DNA from: Maribacter sp. 4G9
Lineage (GTDB): Bacteria; Bacteroidota; Bacteroidia; Flavobacteriales; Flavobacteriaceae
Direction: 5' to 3'
Assembly: GCF_002742265.1 (NCBI RefSeq)
Contig: NZ_MDGL01000160.1
Coordinates: forward strand, 19,219 to 83,218
Length of the DNA: 64,000 nt
A model generated the notes under the pieces. It worked only from the letters and a program-made list of their open reading frames with translations. It did no database searches and was not told where the DNA came from. Position 1 is the first letter of the stretch. The number at the start of each line of letters is the position of its first letter. A program made the position numbers and the translations under genes. Of the stretch, positions 1 to 8,252 are shown piece by piece.

Positions 1-276
1 TTCCAGCGTGCCATTTGCTTCTACATAACCGCTCATATAACGTTGTGAGAGCGTGTCAATTTCCATCTGTAAGGCTTCAAACTGCTGTGCCGTGAGCATT
101 ACTTCCTTAGTTTCGCCTTCCATATTATCTTCTTCATCTTCCCCTTCAGAGTGATTTTCTTCTGTTTCAGAATGGGTGGCTTCATCGTGGCCATCTTCAG
201 TTTTTGACTCGCCACAGCTGAATAATGTCAATGCCATAAGCATTGTGGTAATCGGTATATATTTTAATTTTTTCAT
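1..276 (-). CDS. Efflux RND transporter periplasmic adaptor, CusB/CzcB-like (3' end outside the window)
   Basis: Only the first 92 codons are in the window; the gene runs off the left edge. It starts at an ATG at 276, just after the stop of the pump gene at 283. The N-terminus is a lipoprotein signal (MKKLKYIP..., then LTLFSCGES with the lipidated Cys near residue 20). It continues into a His/Asp/Glu-rich linker (about residues 25-50, e.g. HSETEENHSEGEDEED) and a stretch resembling the start of a membrane-fusion hairpin protein. Adaptors of this family bridge the inner-membrane RND pump and the outer-membrane channel. The acidic, His-rich linker suits a metal-handling adaptor, but the ion cannot be named. 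The assignment rests on the neighbouring CusA gene and the N-terminal style, since the conserved domains lie outside the window. Confidence 0.8.
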   Translation of the reverse strand, partial: MKKLKYIPITTMLMALTLFSCGESKTEDGHDEATHSETEENHSEGEDEEDNMEGETKEVMLTAQQFEALQMEIDTLSQRYMSGYVEANGTLE

Positions 277-282
277 CTTTTT

Positions 283-3200
283 TTAGTTTTGGAAATATTG
301 TAGTTTAAACAAGGCTTCTAAATAATTATCGAGTGCGTCCAGCGCATCCATTTCGGTCTGTATGGCATCACGTATAATTTGCGTGAATGCTGCATAATCA
401 AGCGCACCTTCTTTGTAGGCGAGCAATGCGCCTTTGCGCTGGTCTATGGCAAGTGGCAGAGCTTCGGTTTTATAGAAAAACCAAGTATCTCGCCATCGTG
501 TATAATTTTGCTGTGCTTGTGTATATTGGGATTGCAGCTCGCGTTGTTTGAATGCGGCATTGGTTTCTGCAATCTGTGCATCCAGTTTAGCAGCTTTTGC
601 GCGGCTGCGGTCTGGGCCAGAAAACAGCGGTATGGAAATCCCTGCCTGATAGGTGTAGAAACCACTATCGCCATTTACACGTTGCAGGCCACCTTGCAGA
701 TTAAACTGGGGCAGTAAGCTTGCCCTTGCTGCATCATAGCTTGCTTGTGCTTCGTCTATACGCTTTCGCGAAAGCGATAACTCGGGATGTTCATCCAATG
801 TATCATCAGTCTCTAACACCGAAATTTCGGTAGCTTCAAATTCATCAGCTACGGTGTACATCGTATCTGGTGTCAACCAAAGATTGAGTTTTTGTAATGC
901 GATTAAATAATCTGTTTCTGCCTGCTGAAACCTGTTGGTTATCTGTAACGCTTGATTGCGCGCAGCAGCATATTCCAGTCTCGAAATGGCTTCGACTTCA
1001 AAATTGAGTTCTACAGATTGTGCAAATTGACCATAAATGCTGTCCAGTTCTCGATAAAGAACAAATTTCTTCTTTGCCTGAAAAGCTTCTGACCAGGCTT
1101 TTTTGACTTCCAGTTCTATCTGGATTTCAGATAGGTCAAAAGCTGTTTCGGCTAACTGGATGCGTTGTTGTTGCAAGCGTTTTTTGGCACCTATTCCCAA
1201 TAGATCAATATTTTGTTGACCGATACCTATCAAGGTATAAATGCCCTGACCATCTGCCACTTCTTCGCCACCTGTAAATACTTTAGTATTACCGAAGTCA
1301 TAGGCATTGCCCGTGAGTGCGCTCTGTCTTTCTATTTCGAGTTGGCTCGTCTTGAGTGCTGGATAATTCTCTTTGGCAATTTCTACAGCCCGAGATAAGG
1401 TAATGGGTGTAATGCTATCCTGAACAATGAGGTCTGGCACAGGTGCTTGTGTTTGTTGCGCTTTCGCCAAAGCGGTACCACCTAACATAAAACCAAGTAT
1501 TAAAATCGTGGTCAATGCTTGCGGATTAAACGAACCAATCTTGTTCTGGTCTTTACGCTCACGTCGCTTTTCTATAAAGATATAGAGTACAGGAAGTACT
1601 ATCAACGTGAGTAGGGTGGCCGTAAGCATCCCACCAATAACTACCGTAGCGAGCGGTTGTTGCACCTCTGCACCGGCTGATGTGGAAAATGCCATAGGTA
1701 AAAACCCAAAAATATCTGTGGTAGCCGTGAGCATAATGGGGCGAATACGTTCTTTAGTCCCTTGAAATATTCTATCCTTTATGCTTGTAACACCTTCTTC
1801 CTTTAAAGAATTAAATCGGTTAATAAGTACCAGCCCGTTAAGAACTGCGACACCAAATAGCACAATAAATCCTACACCTGCCGAAATACTAAATGGCATA
1901 TCTCGAAGCCATAAAGCAAACACACCACCAATGGCCGCCAAGGGTATCGCGATGTAAATCATTAGCGATTGTGAAAAGGATTTTAAGGCAAAGTATAACA
2001 GTACAAATATCAAGAACAGGGCGATGGGCACAACAATTGTTAAACGATCCTTAGCGCTTTGTAGGTTTTCAAACTCTCCACCATAGGTAATATAATATCC
2101 TGATGGCAAGTCCAGTTCTTCATCTAACTTTTGTTGTATATCTTTTACAACAGACTCCACATCTCTGCCTCGTGCATTTACACCTACATAGGTTCTTCTA
2201 TACGTATTGTCACGTGAGATTTGCATAGGTCCAGGCACGTATTCAATCTCTGCTATTTCAATAATGGGTACCTGGCTTCCATCCTTAAGATCGATGTACA
2301 TCGTGCGCAGGTCATCAATACTTTTTCTATGGCTTTCATCAAATCGTACCACCAGATCAAATCGTTTCTCGCCTTCAAAAATGACGCCAGCGGTACCACC
2401 TGCAAAAGCAGTACTTATGTAATCATTTACTTTTTGAATATCCAGTCCATATTGCGCCATTTTATCTCGTCTGAACTTTACGGTCATTTGTGGTAGTCCA
2501 GCTGTACGTTCTGCACTCACATCGCCCGCGCCAGGAACGGTCTTTATAATAGCTGCCATTTCCTGAACCTTGTCTGATAACACCTCTAAATCTTCGCCAT
2601 ATAGCTTTACTGCAATATCCTCTCTTACGCCTTCTAAAAGCTCATTAAATCTTAATTCGACCGGTTGGGTAAATGATAAATTAACCCCGACGAGTTCATC
2701 ATCCAGTTTATCCCTTATGGCTTCAATCAAACCTTCTTTAGTAGAAGCAGTTGTCCACTCGTCCATATCCTTATTGAGAATGATGTACATATCTGCAATA
2801 TCCATAGGCATAGGATCTGTAGGTATATCTGCCACACCTATACGTGCTGTTACCGTTTTAATTTCAGGAAAATTTTCTAATAGGATAGTTTCTATTTTCT
2901 TTGAAACTTCAATGGATTCTGTGAGCGAGCTTCCTGGTCTTATAAACGCCTGCATTGCTATATCTCCTTCATCGAGCTGCGGCACAAATTCTCCACCCAT
3001 ATTAGAAAATATAAAACCAGCAATAATAAGTAGAACAGCAGAAGATGATAACACGATAAGCTTAAGCCGCAGTGCACCTTTTAATAATGGCTTATAAGCA
3101 CTATGTATAGCACCAATAATTTTATCACTTATCTTTTCAAGCCAACGCTCAAATTTGCCAAACCAGCTTTTGGTGTTTTGAACTGGTTTCATAAAAAGCG

Positions 3201-4704
3201 CAGACATCATTGGGACATAGGTAAGACACAGAATAATTGCACCTATCATAGCAAAACCAAAGGTGTATGCCATCGGTTTGAACATTTTACCTTCTACACC
3301 TGTAAGGAAAAGTATAGGTGTAAAAACTATAAGGATAATGATCTGCCCGAAAAAAGCAGAACCCATCATCGTGGTTCCGGCATCATAGGCTACTTTATCC
3401 ATTACGCCTTGATTGAATTTTAGCTTTCCAGACCTAATCCGTTTTTGGATCTCATACACCGTTCCTTCTATAATAATCACGGCACCATCTATAATAATCC
3501 CAAAGTCTATAGCTCCCAAGCTCATTAAGTTTGCCCATACATTAAATTGCTTCATTAATATAAAGGCAAAAAGCAAGGACAACGGTATGGTCGTGGCCGT
3601 TATGATGCCACCTCTTAAACTACCCAACAATAAAACAAGGGCAAATATCACGATTAGGGCGCCTTCCAGTAAATTGGTTTTAACGGTATCGGTCGTTCTG
3701 GCAATTAGCTCACTACGATCAATGATAGGGGCGATAGTGAGACCTTCTGGCAGGGATTTTTCAATTTCTGCCATACGATTCTTAACATTTTGAATAACCG
3801 CATTAGGGTTTGAACCTTTTAGCATCATTATTATTCCTCCCACGGCTTCCTTACCGTCTTGCGTAAAAGCACCATAACGTACCTGATTCCCAAAATGGAC
3901 GCGTGTTGCAACATCTCCAATAGTTACGGGAATGTTGCCCTCGTTAATAATCGAAATATCTTTAATGTCTTCCAAAGAGCGAATAAGACCTTCACCTCTT
4001 ATGAAATTTGACATTTTATTTTTTTCTATGTAAGCACCGCCTGTATTCACATTGTTCCGAGCGAGAGCCTCATACACTTGTGAAATACTAATACCCAAAC
4101 TATTCAACTTATCTGGGTTGACAGCGACCTCGTACTGTTTAATACTGCCTCCATAAGAGTTGACCTCTACCACGCCTTCCAGTAATGTGAGTTGTCGTTT
4201 GATAACCCAATCTTGCACGGTGCGCAGTTCCATAGGCGAATACTTGTTTTCAAAACCCTCCTCTGGCTTTATAGTGTATTCATAGATCTGACCTAAACCA
4301 GTAGAGATGGGACCCATAGATGGACTTCCAAATTTTTCAGGGATAGATTCGCCCAGTTCGTTTAGTTTTTCCTGTACCAGCTGTCGAGGAAGATAGGTTC
4401 CCATATCGTCTTCAAAAACGATAGTAACTACGGAAAGGCCAAAGCGTGAGATAGATCTTATTTCTGTAACGCCTGGTAAATTACCCATAGATAGTTCTAC
4501 GGGATAGGTTACGAACTGTTCAATATCTTCCGTTCCCAAATTGGGCGATTGTGTGATGACTTGCACTTGATTATTGGTAATATCTGGCACAGACCCAAGA
4601 TTTACCGTTGCCATTGACCAGATACCGACACCTATAAGAGTCAATGTAAACAGACCGATTATAAATTTGTTATTGATTGAAAAATCAATGATTTTGTTAA
4701 TCAT
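283..4704 (-). CDS. CusA/CzcA-family heavy-metal RND pump fused to a C-terminal TolC-like domain
   Basis: A proton-driven heavy-metal efflux pump. Residues 1-1050 are a full RND protein: it begins MINKIIDFSINNKFIIG, carries the family's D400-x4-D405 proton-relay segment (AIDFGIIIDGAVI), the DPMPMDIADMY porter region typical of CzcA/CusA, and the usual 12 membrane segments. After a basic stretch (KRRERKDQNK) a second signal-like helix begins near 1065, and residues 1085-1473 are an outer-membrane-factor (TolC/CusC) region with long Ala/Gln-rich helices. Such CusA-TolC fusions are known in Bacteroidota; how the two halves are separated or placed is not evident here. I start at the ATG at 4704 because the pump family begins MINKII; the reading frame is open 26 codons further upstream without family-like sequence. 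Co-transcribed with the adaptor downstream. The metal (Cu, Co, Zn, Cd) cannot be decided by eye. Confidence 0.93.
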   Translation of the reverse strand: MINKIIDFSINNKFIIGLFTLTLIGVGIWSMATVNLGSVPDITNNQVQVITQSPNLGTEDIEQFVTYPVELSMGNLPGVTEIRSISRFGLSVVTIVFEDDMGTYLPRQLVQEKLNELGESIPEKFGSPSMGPISTGLGQIYEYTIKPEEGFENKYSPMELRTVQDWVIKRQLTLLEGVVEVNSYGGSIKQYEVAVNPDKLNSLGISISQVYEALARNNVNTGGAYIEKNKMSNFIRGEGLIRSLEDIKDISIINEGNIPVTIGDVATRVHFGNQVRYGAFTQDGKEAVGGIIMMLKGSNPNAVIQNVKNRMAEIEKSLPEGLTIAPIIDRSELIARTTDTVKTNLLEGALIVIFALVLLLGSLRGGIITATTIPLSLLFAFILMKQFNVWANLMSLGAIDFGIIIDGAVIIIEGTVYEIQKRIRSGKLKFNQGVMDKVAYDAGTTMMGSAFFGQIIILIVFTPILFLTGVEGKMFKPMAYTFGFAMIGAIILCLTYVPMMSALFMKPVQNTKSWFGKFERWLEKISDKIIGAIHSAYKPLLKGALRLKLIVLSSSAVLLIIAGFIFSNMGGEFVPQLDEGDIAMQAFIRPGSSLTESIEVSKKIETILLENFPEIKTVTARIGVADIPTDPMPMDIADMYIILNKDMDEWTTASTKEGLIEAIRDKLDDELVGVNLSFTQPVELRFNELLEGVREDIAVKLYGEDLEVLSDKVQEMAAIIKTVPGAGDVSAERTAGLPQMTVKFRRDKMAQYGLDIQKVNDYISTAFAGGTAGVIFEGEKRFDLVVRFDESHRKSIDDLRTMYIDLKDGSQVPIIEIAEIEYVPGPMQISRDNTYRRTYVGVNARGRDVESVVKDIQQKLDEELDLPSGYYITYGGEFENLQSAKDRLTIVVPIALFLIFVLLYFALKSFSQSLMIYIAIPLAAIGGVFALWLRDMPFSISAGVGFIVLFGVAVLNGLVLINRFNSLKEEGVTSIKDRIFQGTKERIRPIMLTATTDIFGFLPMAFSTSAGAEVQQPLATVVIGGMLTATLLTLIVLPVLYIFIEKRRERKDQNKIGSFNPQALTTILILGFMLGGTALAKAQQTQAPVPDLIVQDSITPITLSRAVEIAKENYPALKTSQLEIERQSALTGNAYDFGNTKVFTGGEEVADGQGIYTLIGIGQQNIDLLGIGAKKRLQQQRIQLAETAFDLSEIQIELEVKKAWSEAFQAKKKFVLYRELDSIYGQFAQSVELNFEVEAISRLEYAAARNQALQITNRFQQAETDYLIALQKLNLWLTPDTMYTVADEFEATEISVLETDDTLDEHPELSLSRKRIDEAQASYDAARASLLPQFNLQGGLQRVNGDSGFYTYQAGISIPLFSGPDRSRAKAAKLDAQIAETNAAFKQRELQSQYTQAQQNYTRWRDTWFFYKTEALPLAIDQRKGALLAYKEGALDYAAFTQIIRDAIQTEMDALDALDNYLEALFKLQYFQN
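761..776. repeat. 16-bp perfect palindrome CGCTTTCGCGAAAGCG
   Basis: A perfect 16-base palindrome inside the TolC-like part of the pump gene. A one-mismatch copy (CGCTTTCGCCAAAGCG) lies at 1459-1474 in the same gene. I saw no other copy in the window. Both are in coding sequence. Confidence 0.9.
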
Positions 4705-4801
4705 AGATAAGGATGTTAATTCAGTTGAAATTCTTGTTGAGCACATTGAATAAAAAGCAATGCACAATGTTGACGAATCCAATAGATGGACACGTCAAAA
4801 C

Positions 4802-4817
4802 AGGATATAGCTATCCT
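4802..4817 (-). terminator. Short hairpin between the DUF6660 gene and the pump gene
   Basis: A six-base stem (AGGATA/TATCCT) with a four-base loop lies in the 125-base gap between the DUF6660 stop and the pump ATG. On the minus strand it is followed by GTTTTG, a weak U tract. It could be a partial terminator or RNA processing site within the operon; the stem is short and the call is weak. Confidence 0.25.
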
Positions 4818-4829
4818 ATGAAAACTGGA

Positions 4830-5138
4830 TTATGCCCGAGGTGGCTGTAAAAGGGAAAGTGAAATATCCTTGCCCAAACTATCGAAGTGGATAAAATTTT
4901 CTAGCGAAACGATAGGCTCGATGGGTTCAAAAATAGCCAAACGGAAATCGATGGTATGTGAATGACAGCATTGGCACTGGCAGAATGGGGAACACAGTTC
5001 ACAGTCTTGTCCGTGTTCGCCATCGAAATCCATTACAGAAACGACCTGTGTGCCTTCATCAACACTGCTGGCATCGCTACAAGGCACGAAATTGAGTGCC
5101 AGAAAGTAGATGGATAATATAATCGCAAAAAATTTCAC
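4830..5138 (-). CDS. DUF6660-like small secreted Cys/His-rich protein
   Basis: A 102-residue exported protein. The first 23 residues are a signal peptide (MKFFAIILSIYFLALNF, then PCSDAS). The middle holds a dense Cys/His cluster (QDCELCSPFCQCQCCHSHT, about residues 44-62), a likely metal-binding patch. This family is usually found just upstream of CusA-type efflux genes in Flavobacteriia, as here, so a role in periplasmic metal sensing or buffering is a reasonable inference, but no biochemical function is known to me. The start codon is GTG at 5138; no in-frame ATG exists nearby. First gene of the efflux operon, 125 bases upstream of the pump. Confidence 0.8.
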   Translation of the reverse strand: MKFFAIILSIYFLALNFVPCSDASSVDEGTQVVSVMDFDGEHGQDCELCSPFCQCQCCHSHTIDFRLAIFEPIEPIVSLENFIHFDSLGKDISLSLLQPPRA

Positions 5139-5142
5139 CTTG

Positions 5143-5150
5143 CAAAGGTA
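5143..5150 (-). promoter_or_regulatory. TAnnTTTG-type -7 box (TACCTTTG) upstream of the efflux operon
   Basis: On the minus strand TACCTTTG matches the Bacteroidota -7 consensus TAnnTTTG. It lies only five bases before the GTG start of the DUF6660 gene, so transcription from it would give an almost leaderless message. No TTG stands at the usual 19-21 base spacing. Treat as a candidate; the true operon promoter may lie further upstream. Confidence 0.35.
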
Positions 5151-5275
5151 AAAGAATTATAGTGCAATTGGGTTGCAAAGAATGGCTTTGAGCGTAGTTT
5201 TTTAAAAGGAACCTTTTTCGGCATTGTTTGATTTCTGCTTATCTTGATGTCTTATATTGAAAGTTCAAAAAAACG

Positions 5276-5584
5276 ATGAGTAGTTTCGATACAATGGTTC
5301 AGAGAAATCTGATGGGCAAAAGGTTAGAGAAAGAAGGAAGGGTATTAGAAGCCAAAGCACTATATGAGGCCAATATTTCTGAAAGTTTTGAAGGAAGCTT
5401 TCCCTATAGAAGACTAGCAATCCTTTATAGGAAAGGAAAATATTCTAGAGAAGAAATTAGAGTCCTTGAAAAAGCGGTGTCTGTATTTCAATCACTTATC
5501 GAAACCGGTAGAGAAGATATTCGTCCAAAGCTAATTGAATTCAAGGAACGTTTGGAAAAAACAAAATTGTTAAACTCTAAATAA
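5276..5584 (+). CDS. Small TPR-like helical protein, function unknown
   Basis: 102 residues, soluble, no signal peptide or membrane segment. The sequence is helical and resembles one to two tetratricopeptide units (GRVLEAKALYEANISE, then FPYRRLAILYRKGKY around residues 20-60, followed by a charged helix). Such proteins usually mediate protein contacts. It ends three bases before the next gene, so the two are probably co-translated and may act together. It opens the AT-rich accessory stretch between the metal-efflux operon and tRNA-Met. I do not recognise a named family. Confidence 0.7.
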   Translation: MSSFDTMVQRNLMGKRLEKEGRVLEAKALYEANISESFEGSFPYRRLAILYRKGKYSREEIRVLEKAVSVFQSLIETGREDIRPKLIEFKERLEKTKLLNSK

Positions 5585-5587
5585 AAG

Positions 5588-6223
5588 ATGGGTAATATCA
5601 CTTTCATAAGCACGATTCACAAGGAAATTGGAAAAAGTAATGCTCATGAATTATATAAGATTATCAATAAATTAAGTCCAGATGTGATTTTTTTGGAGGC
5701 AATAGAAGAAACTTATTCAGAATATGAAAATTATTTGTTTTCGACATATGGGGTATTTCATGGTAAATTGGAAATTTCCGCAATTCAGAAATATAACTAC
5801 AATACTTCCTTTCAATATATACCTGTCTGTGAAAATGGACTATCAGATGCATTTCATAAAAAAATCAAGTTAGTTAGTCAAAATACAGAACTACGAAAAT
5901 TGATTGATAATTTTAATTATTTAGCGGCAGGAAATGGATTTGAATTCCTTAATAGTCTGGAATGTATAAATCTTCAAGAAGATATGAGGGTGTTGGAAAG
6001 TTTGATTTTAAATAATACCGAGTTAGATAAAACAGTTATGGCCGACATTGAAGCCTATGAAAAGCCCATGATGCATAATATCTATTCCTATTGCATCAAT
6101 AACAATTTCAGTTCTGCAATATTTATGTGTGGTGCCGCACATAGAAAATCAATAATTGAAAAGATAGAAAAATCTAAGAACAAGAAGCGAGGGAACCTGT
6201 CATGGACTATTTATGGAAATTGA
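5588..6223 (+). CDS. Possible TraB/TIKI-superfamily protein
   Basis: 211 residues, cytoplasmic by sequence. Three features recall the TraB/TIKI/EreA-like superfamily: an N-terminal ISTIH motif (His11) after the first strand, a following strand and helix ending PDVIFLEAIEET (Glu37), and a C-terminal CGAAHRKSI motif (His185) after a hydrophobic strand, matching the G-x-x-H and G-A-x-H signatures. Members include metal-dependent proteases and esterases as well as proteins without shown activity. The substrate here is unknown. It follows the TPR-like gene with a three-base gap. The family call is my own motif reading and needs a profile search. Confidence 0.55.
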   Translation: MGNITFISTIHKEIGKSNAHELYKIINKLSPDVIFLEAIEETYSEYENYLFSTYGVFHGKLEISAIQKYNYNTSFQYIPVCENGLSDAFHKKIKLVSQNTELRKLIDNFNYLAAGNGFEFLNSLECINLQEDMRVLESLILNNTELDKTVMADIEAYEKPMMHNIYSYCINNNFSSAIFMCGAAHRKSIIEKIEKSKNKKRGNLSWTIYGN

Positions 6224-6350
6224 TCTGTATCCTTCCCTAATAGTGTAGCTTTTCCTTTTTTCAGCTCCTGGTAATTCAGATGTCGTAACTTTAACTGAGA
6301 GTACAAATAAAGGATTATGAGTGTAAAAACTGAGATGACAACCATAGAGA

Positions 6351-6887
6351 ATGGAGATATCTGATATACTTAAAATATTTAACAAGTCCCTAACTTCTCT
6401 TTTCAAGTACGATAAATGGTTGATTGAAAATGATTTGAGCGAGCAGTGTATTACTCATAAACTGGCCGAGCATCTACAGAGGAACTTTCTTGGTTATAAT
6501 GTAGACTGTGAGTACAATGGGAATATTGATAGTGAAGGCGGTAAAAAACGAATAGTCGCTGTCAAGCGTAATTTGAAAGAAAACAATCTCATAAAAAGAA
6601 GCGAGGAATTAAGCGGACAAGATTTAATAAATAGGGCAGTCTTCCCCGATGTTATTATCCACAAAAGAGGATCAAATGAAAATAATTTATGTATCATAGA
6701 AGTAAAAAAATCAACCAACAAGTCAGATTTCAAATATGATGAAATAAAGTTGTCGGCGTACACAACAGATTATTATGGCAATGATTTAAAATATAAACTT
6801 GGAATATTTCTATGTATTGAAACTGGTACGTCTGATAAGGCTTTTGAAATAAAAACATTTATCAACGGAATGGAATATTCATTTTAA
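6351..6887 (+). CDS. Probable PD-(D/E)xK-fold nuclease-like protein
   Basis: 178 residues, soluble. The C-terminal half has the layout of a restriction-endonuclease-like core: FPDVIIHKRG (Pro99-Asp100), a short insertion, then the strand LCIIEVKKS (Glu117-x-Lys119), and a helix and strand (KLSAYTTDY..., LGIFLCIET). An earlier helix offers Glu40 as a possible additional metal ligand. These match the P-D...E-x-K catalytic signature of the superfamily, which includes restriction, repair and defence nucleases. The N-terminal ~95 residues look like a helical domain without recognisable family. Lies 33 bases before the next gene. Whether it cuts DNA, RNA or nothing cannot be told from the sequence. 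Confidence 0.65.
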   Translation: MEISDILKIFNKSLTSLFKYDKWLIENDLSEQCITHKLAEHLQRNFLGYNVDCEYNGNIDSEGGKKRIVAVKRNLKENNLIKRSEELSGQDLINRAVFPDVIIHKRGSNENNLCIIEVKKSTNKSDFKYDEIKLSAYTTDYYGNDLKYKLGIFLCIETGTSDKAFEIKTFINGMEYSF

Positions 6888-6920
6888 AATAGCCATTTTG
6901 GGTTAAAGTTCAAATTAAGG

Positions 6921-7457
6921 ATGACAGAAGGATTTAATCTTATTCCAGTAATTTCCGGCGTGATTGGAGCCTTAATTGGAGCAACTTCTGCTAATTACTT
7001 TGCCTCGAAATCTAGAAAATCCAATCAGACTTTTGAGTTTCATAAAGAATTTAATAGCACGTCTTTTTCAAAATATCGAAGTGAAGCCTACTTGTTGATT
7101 AAAAATCACCCTAACAAAAACTATGATGAGCTTTGGGAAGAAGAGTTCCATGGCAATAACGAAGTTAGGACCATTAGTTTATATATGATCATGAGATTTT
7201 ACCAAAGATTATGGTTGGCGATAAAATATGATAAAATTGACAATCAAATTGCACCAGATCTCTTTGGTGAAGTCTTTGTTTGGTGGTACTATTTCTCCTT
7301 TGAAAAAAACCTAGTTGAAGGGACATCATGGACAGCAGGGGGACAAATGTTACAGTTAGAAAGATGGTTTCAAAAAAACATGAATGTAGTTATTTATAAG
7401 AACGAAATGAATAACGCCTTGGAAAGGTTGATAGCTATTTCAAATAAAGTTCAATAA
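6921..7457 (+). CDS. Membrane-anchored protein of unknown function
   Basis: 178 residues with one N-terminal membrane helix (about residues 7-27, LIPVISGVIGALIGATSANY, Gly/Ala rich) followed by a basic stop (SKSRKS) and a cytoplasmic helical domain rich in aromatics (MIMRFYQRLWLAIKYDK, VFVWWYYFSFEKN). The arrangement, a short anchor plus a ~150-residue helical cytoplasmic part, is common among uncharacterised proteins in mobile and defence regions. I do not recognise a family. It is the last gene of the accessory stretch; the next ~540 bases carry no gene. Confidence 0.65.
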   Translation: MTEGFNLIPVISGVIGALIGATSANYFASKSRKSNQTFEFHKEFNSTSFSKYRSEAYLLIKNHPNKNYDELWEEEFHGNNEVRTISLYMIMRFYQRLWLAIKYDKIDNQIAPDLFGEVFVWWYYFSFEKNLVEGTSWTAGGQMLQLERWFQKNMNVVIYKNEMNNALERLIAISNKVQ

Positions 7458-8001
7458 AACGATTAAATCTATGCTTAAACTTAATGCTGTTTAAAGTATA
7501 ACCCTACCCTTTTTATGGAAGGCTACATAGAAAATACATTTTCTAAATAGTGATAAAATGTATCGAGTTGAACATCTACAGCAACATTCGCGAAATTACC
7601 AGAGTCCTTTTTAAAAACGGTATTGCCTGATGAAGTGCAAACGCCGGACATAGTATACCGCCCGCGCCGGGTAAAGTTTACCACTTAAATACGCATGGCA
7701 GCCTAACCTATATCAGCAGTTTCAATAATTATTGCTATGCTCACGTTAATCCGGTGCTCGTGGTTCAATTTGACCGGCTCATCCACTATTATCTATAGTG
7801 GTGTAAAACGATTACTCCCCATGTTTTTAAAATGACATCGGACTACATATCAAATCAATAGGTGAGATTGGCAAGACTTTTGGGTAAAAGTCCGGTTCTT
7901 TCAGCTTTTAAATTTTATTAACGCTGTATATCAATAGATTGATATTGATTTTTATGGGAAGATTTATTTCAATAAATGTTGTACATATGTTGTACAGAAG
8001 A
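7458..8001. other. Gene-poor scar beside tRNA-Met, possible decayed IS21-like end
   Basis: No open reading frame longer than about 45 codons is convincing. At 7760-7780 the text reads GTGGTTCAATTTGACCGG, and around 7665-7685 CGGGTAAAGTTTACCAC; both resemble repeated terminal sequences I associate from memory with IS21-family elements of Bacteroidota. A short degenerate frame (7693-7797) reads to a stop without a start. Near 7978-7996 TTGTACA occurs twice as a direct repeat. I read the region as the remnant of a mobile insertion, but no transposase remains to prove it. Confidence 0.3.
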
Positions 8002-8032
8002 AAAAAACCCAAGAGGCTAATCTTGGGTTTTC
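8002..8032 (-). terminator. Rho-independent terminator after tRNA-Met
   Basis: An AAACCCAAGA/TCTTGGGTTT stem of ten base pairs with a six-base loop, followed on the minus strand by seven T's. It lies about 15 bases downstream of the 3' end of the minus-strand tRNA and is the clear end of that transcript. Confidence 0.85.
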
Positions 8033-8045
8033 CTTTGTTTATTTG

Positions 8046-8119
8046 TAGCGAGAGAGGGACTTGAACCCTCGGCCTCCGGGTTATGAATCCGACGCTCTAA
8101 CCAGCTGAGCTACCTCGCC
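8046..8119 (-). tRNA. tRNA-Met (CAU anticodon)
   Basis: A 74-nt cloverleaf on the minus strand: acceptor GGCGAGG, D arm GCTC/GAGC with AGCTGGTTA loop, anticodon loop TTCATAA giving CAU, T arm GAGGG-TTCAAGT-CCCTC. The 3' CCA is not encoded. The first acceptor pair is G-U, not the mismatched pair typical of initiator tRNA, so elongator Met is likelier than fMet; a lysidine-modified Ile2 tRNA cannot be excluded by eye. The accessory stretch 5276-8001 sits at its 3' side, the usual arrangement for islands integrated at tRNA genes. Confidence 0.9.
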
Positions 8120-8252
8120 ATGGTATTTTTTGCGGCTGCAAATATAGAGTTTAATTTTTTGTTCATCAACATTAGTCGGCTAAAAAATAATAAGCTTCTT
8201 TTATTTTTTTATCATGTAGAAATATATATATTGGGCGCATAAAGATGATCGA

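Noticed and set aside
5276..8001. Direct repeat of the tRNA-Met 3' end as an island boundary
   Set aside because: I searched by eye for a copy of the tRNA 3' sequence in 5139-8000 and found none, and there is no integrase, so an integrated element is not proven.
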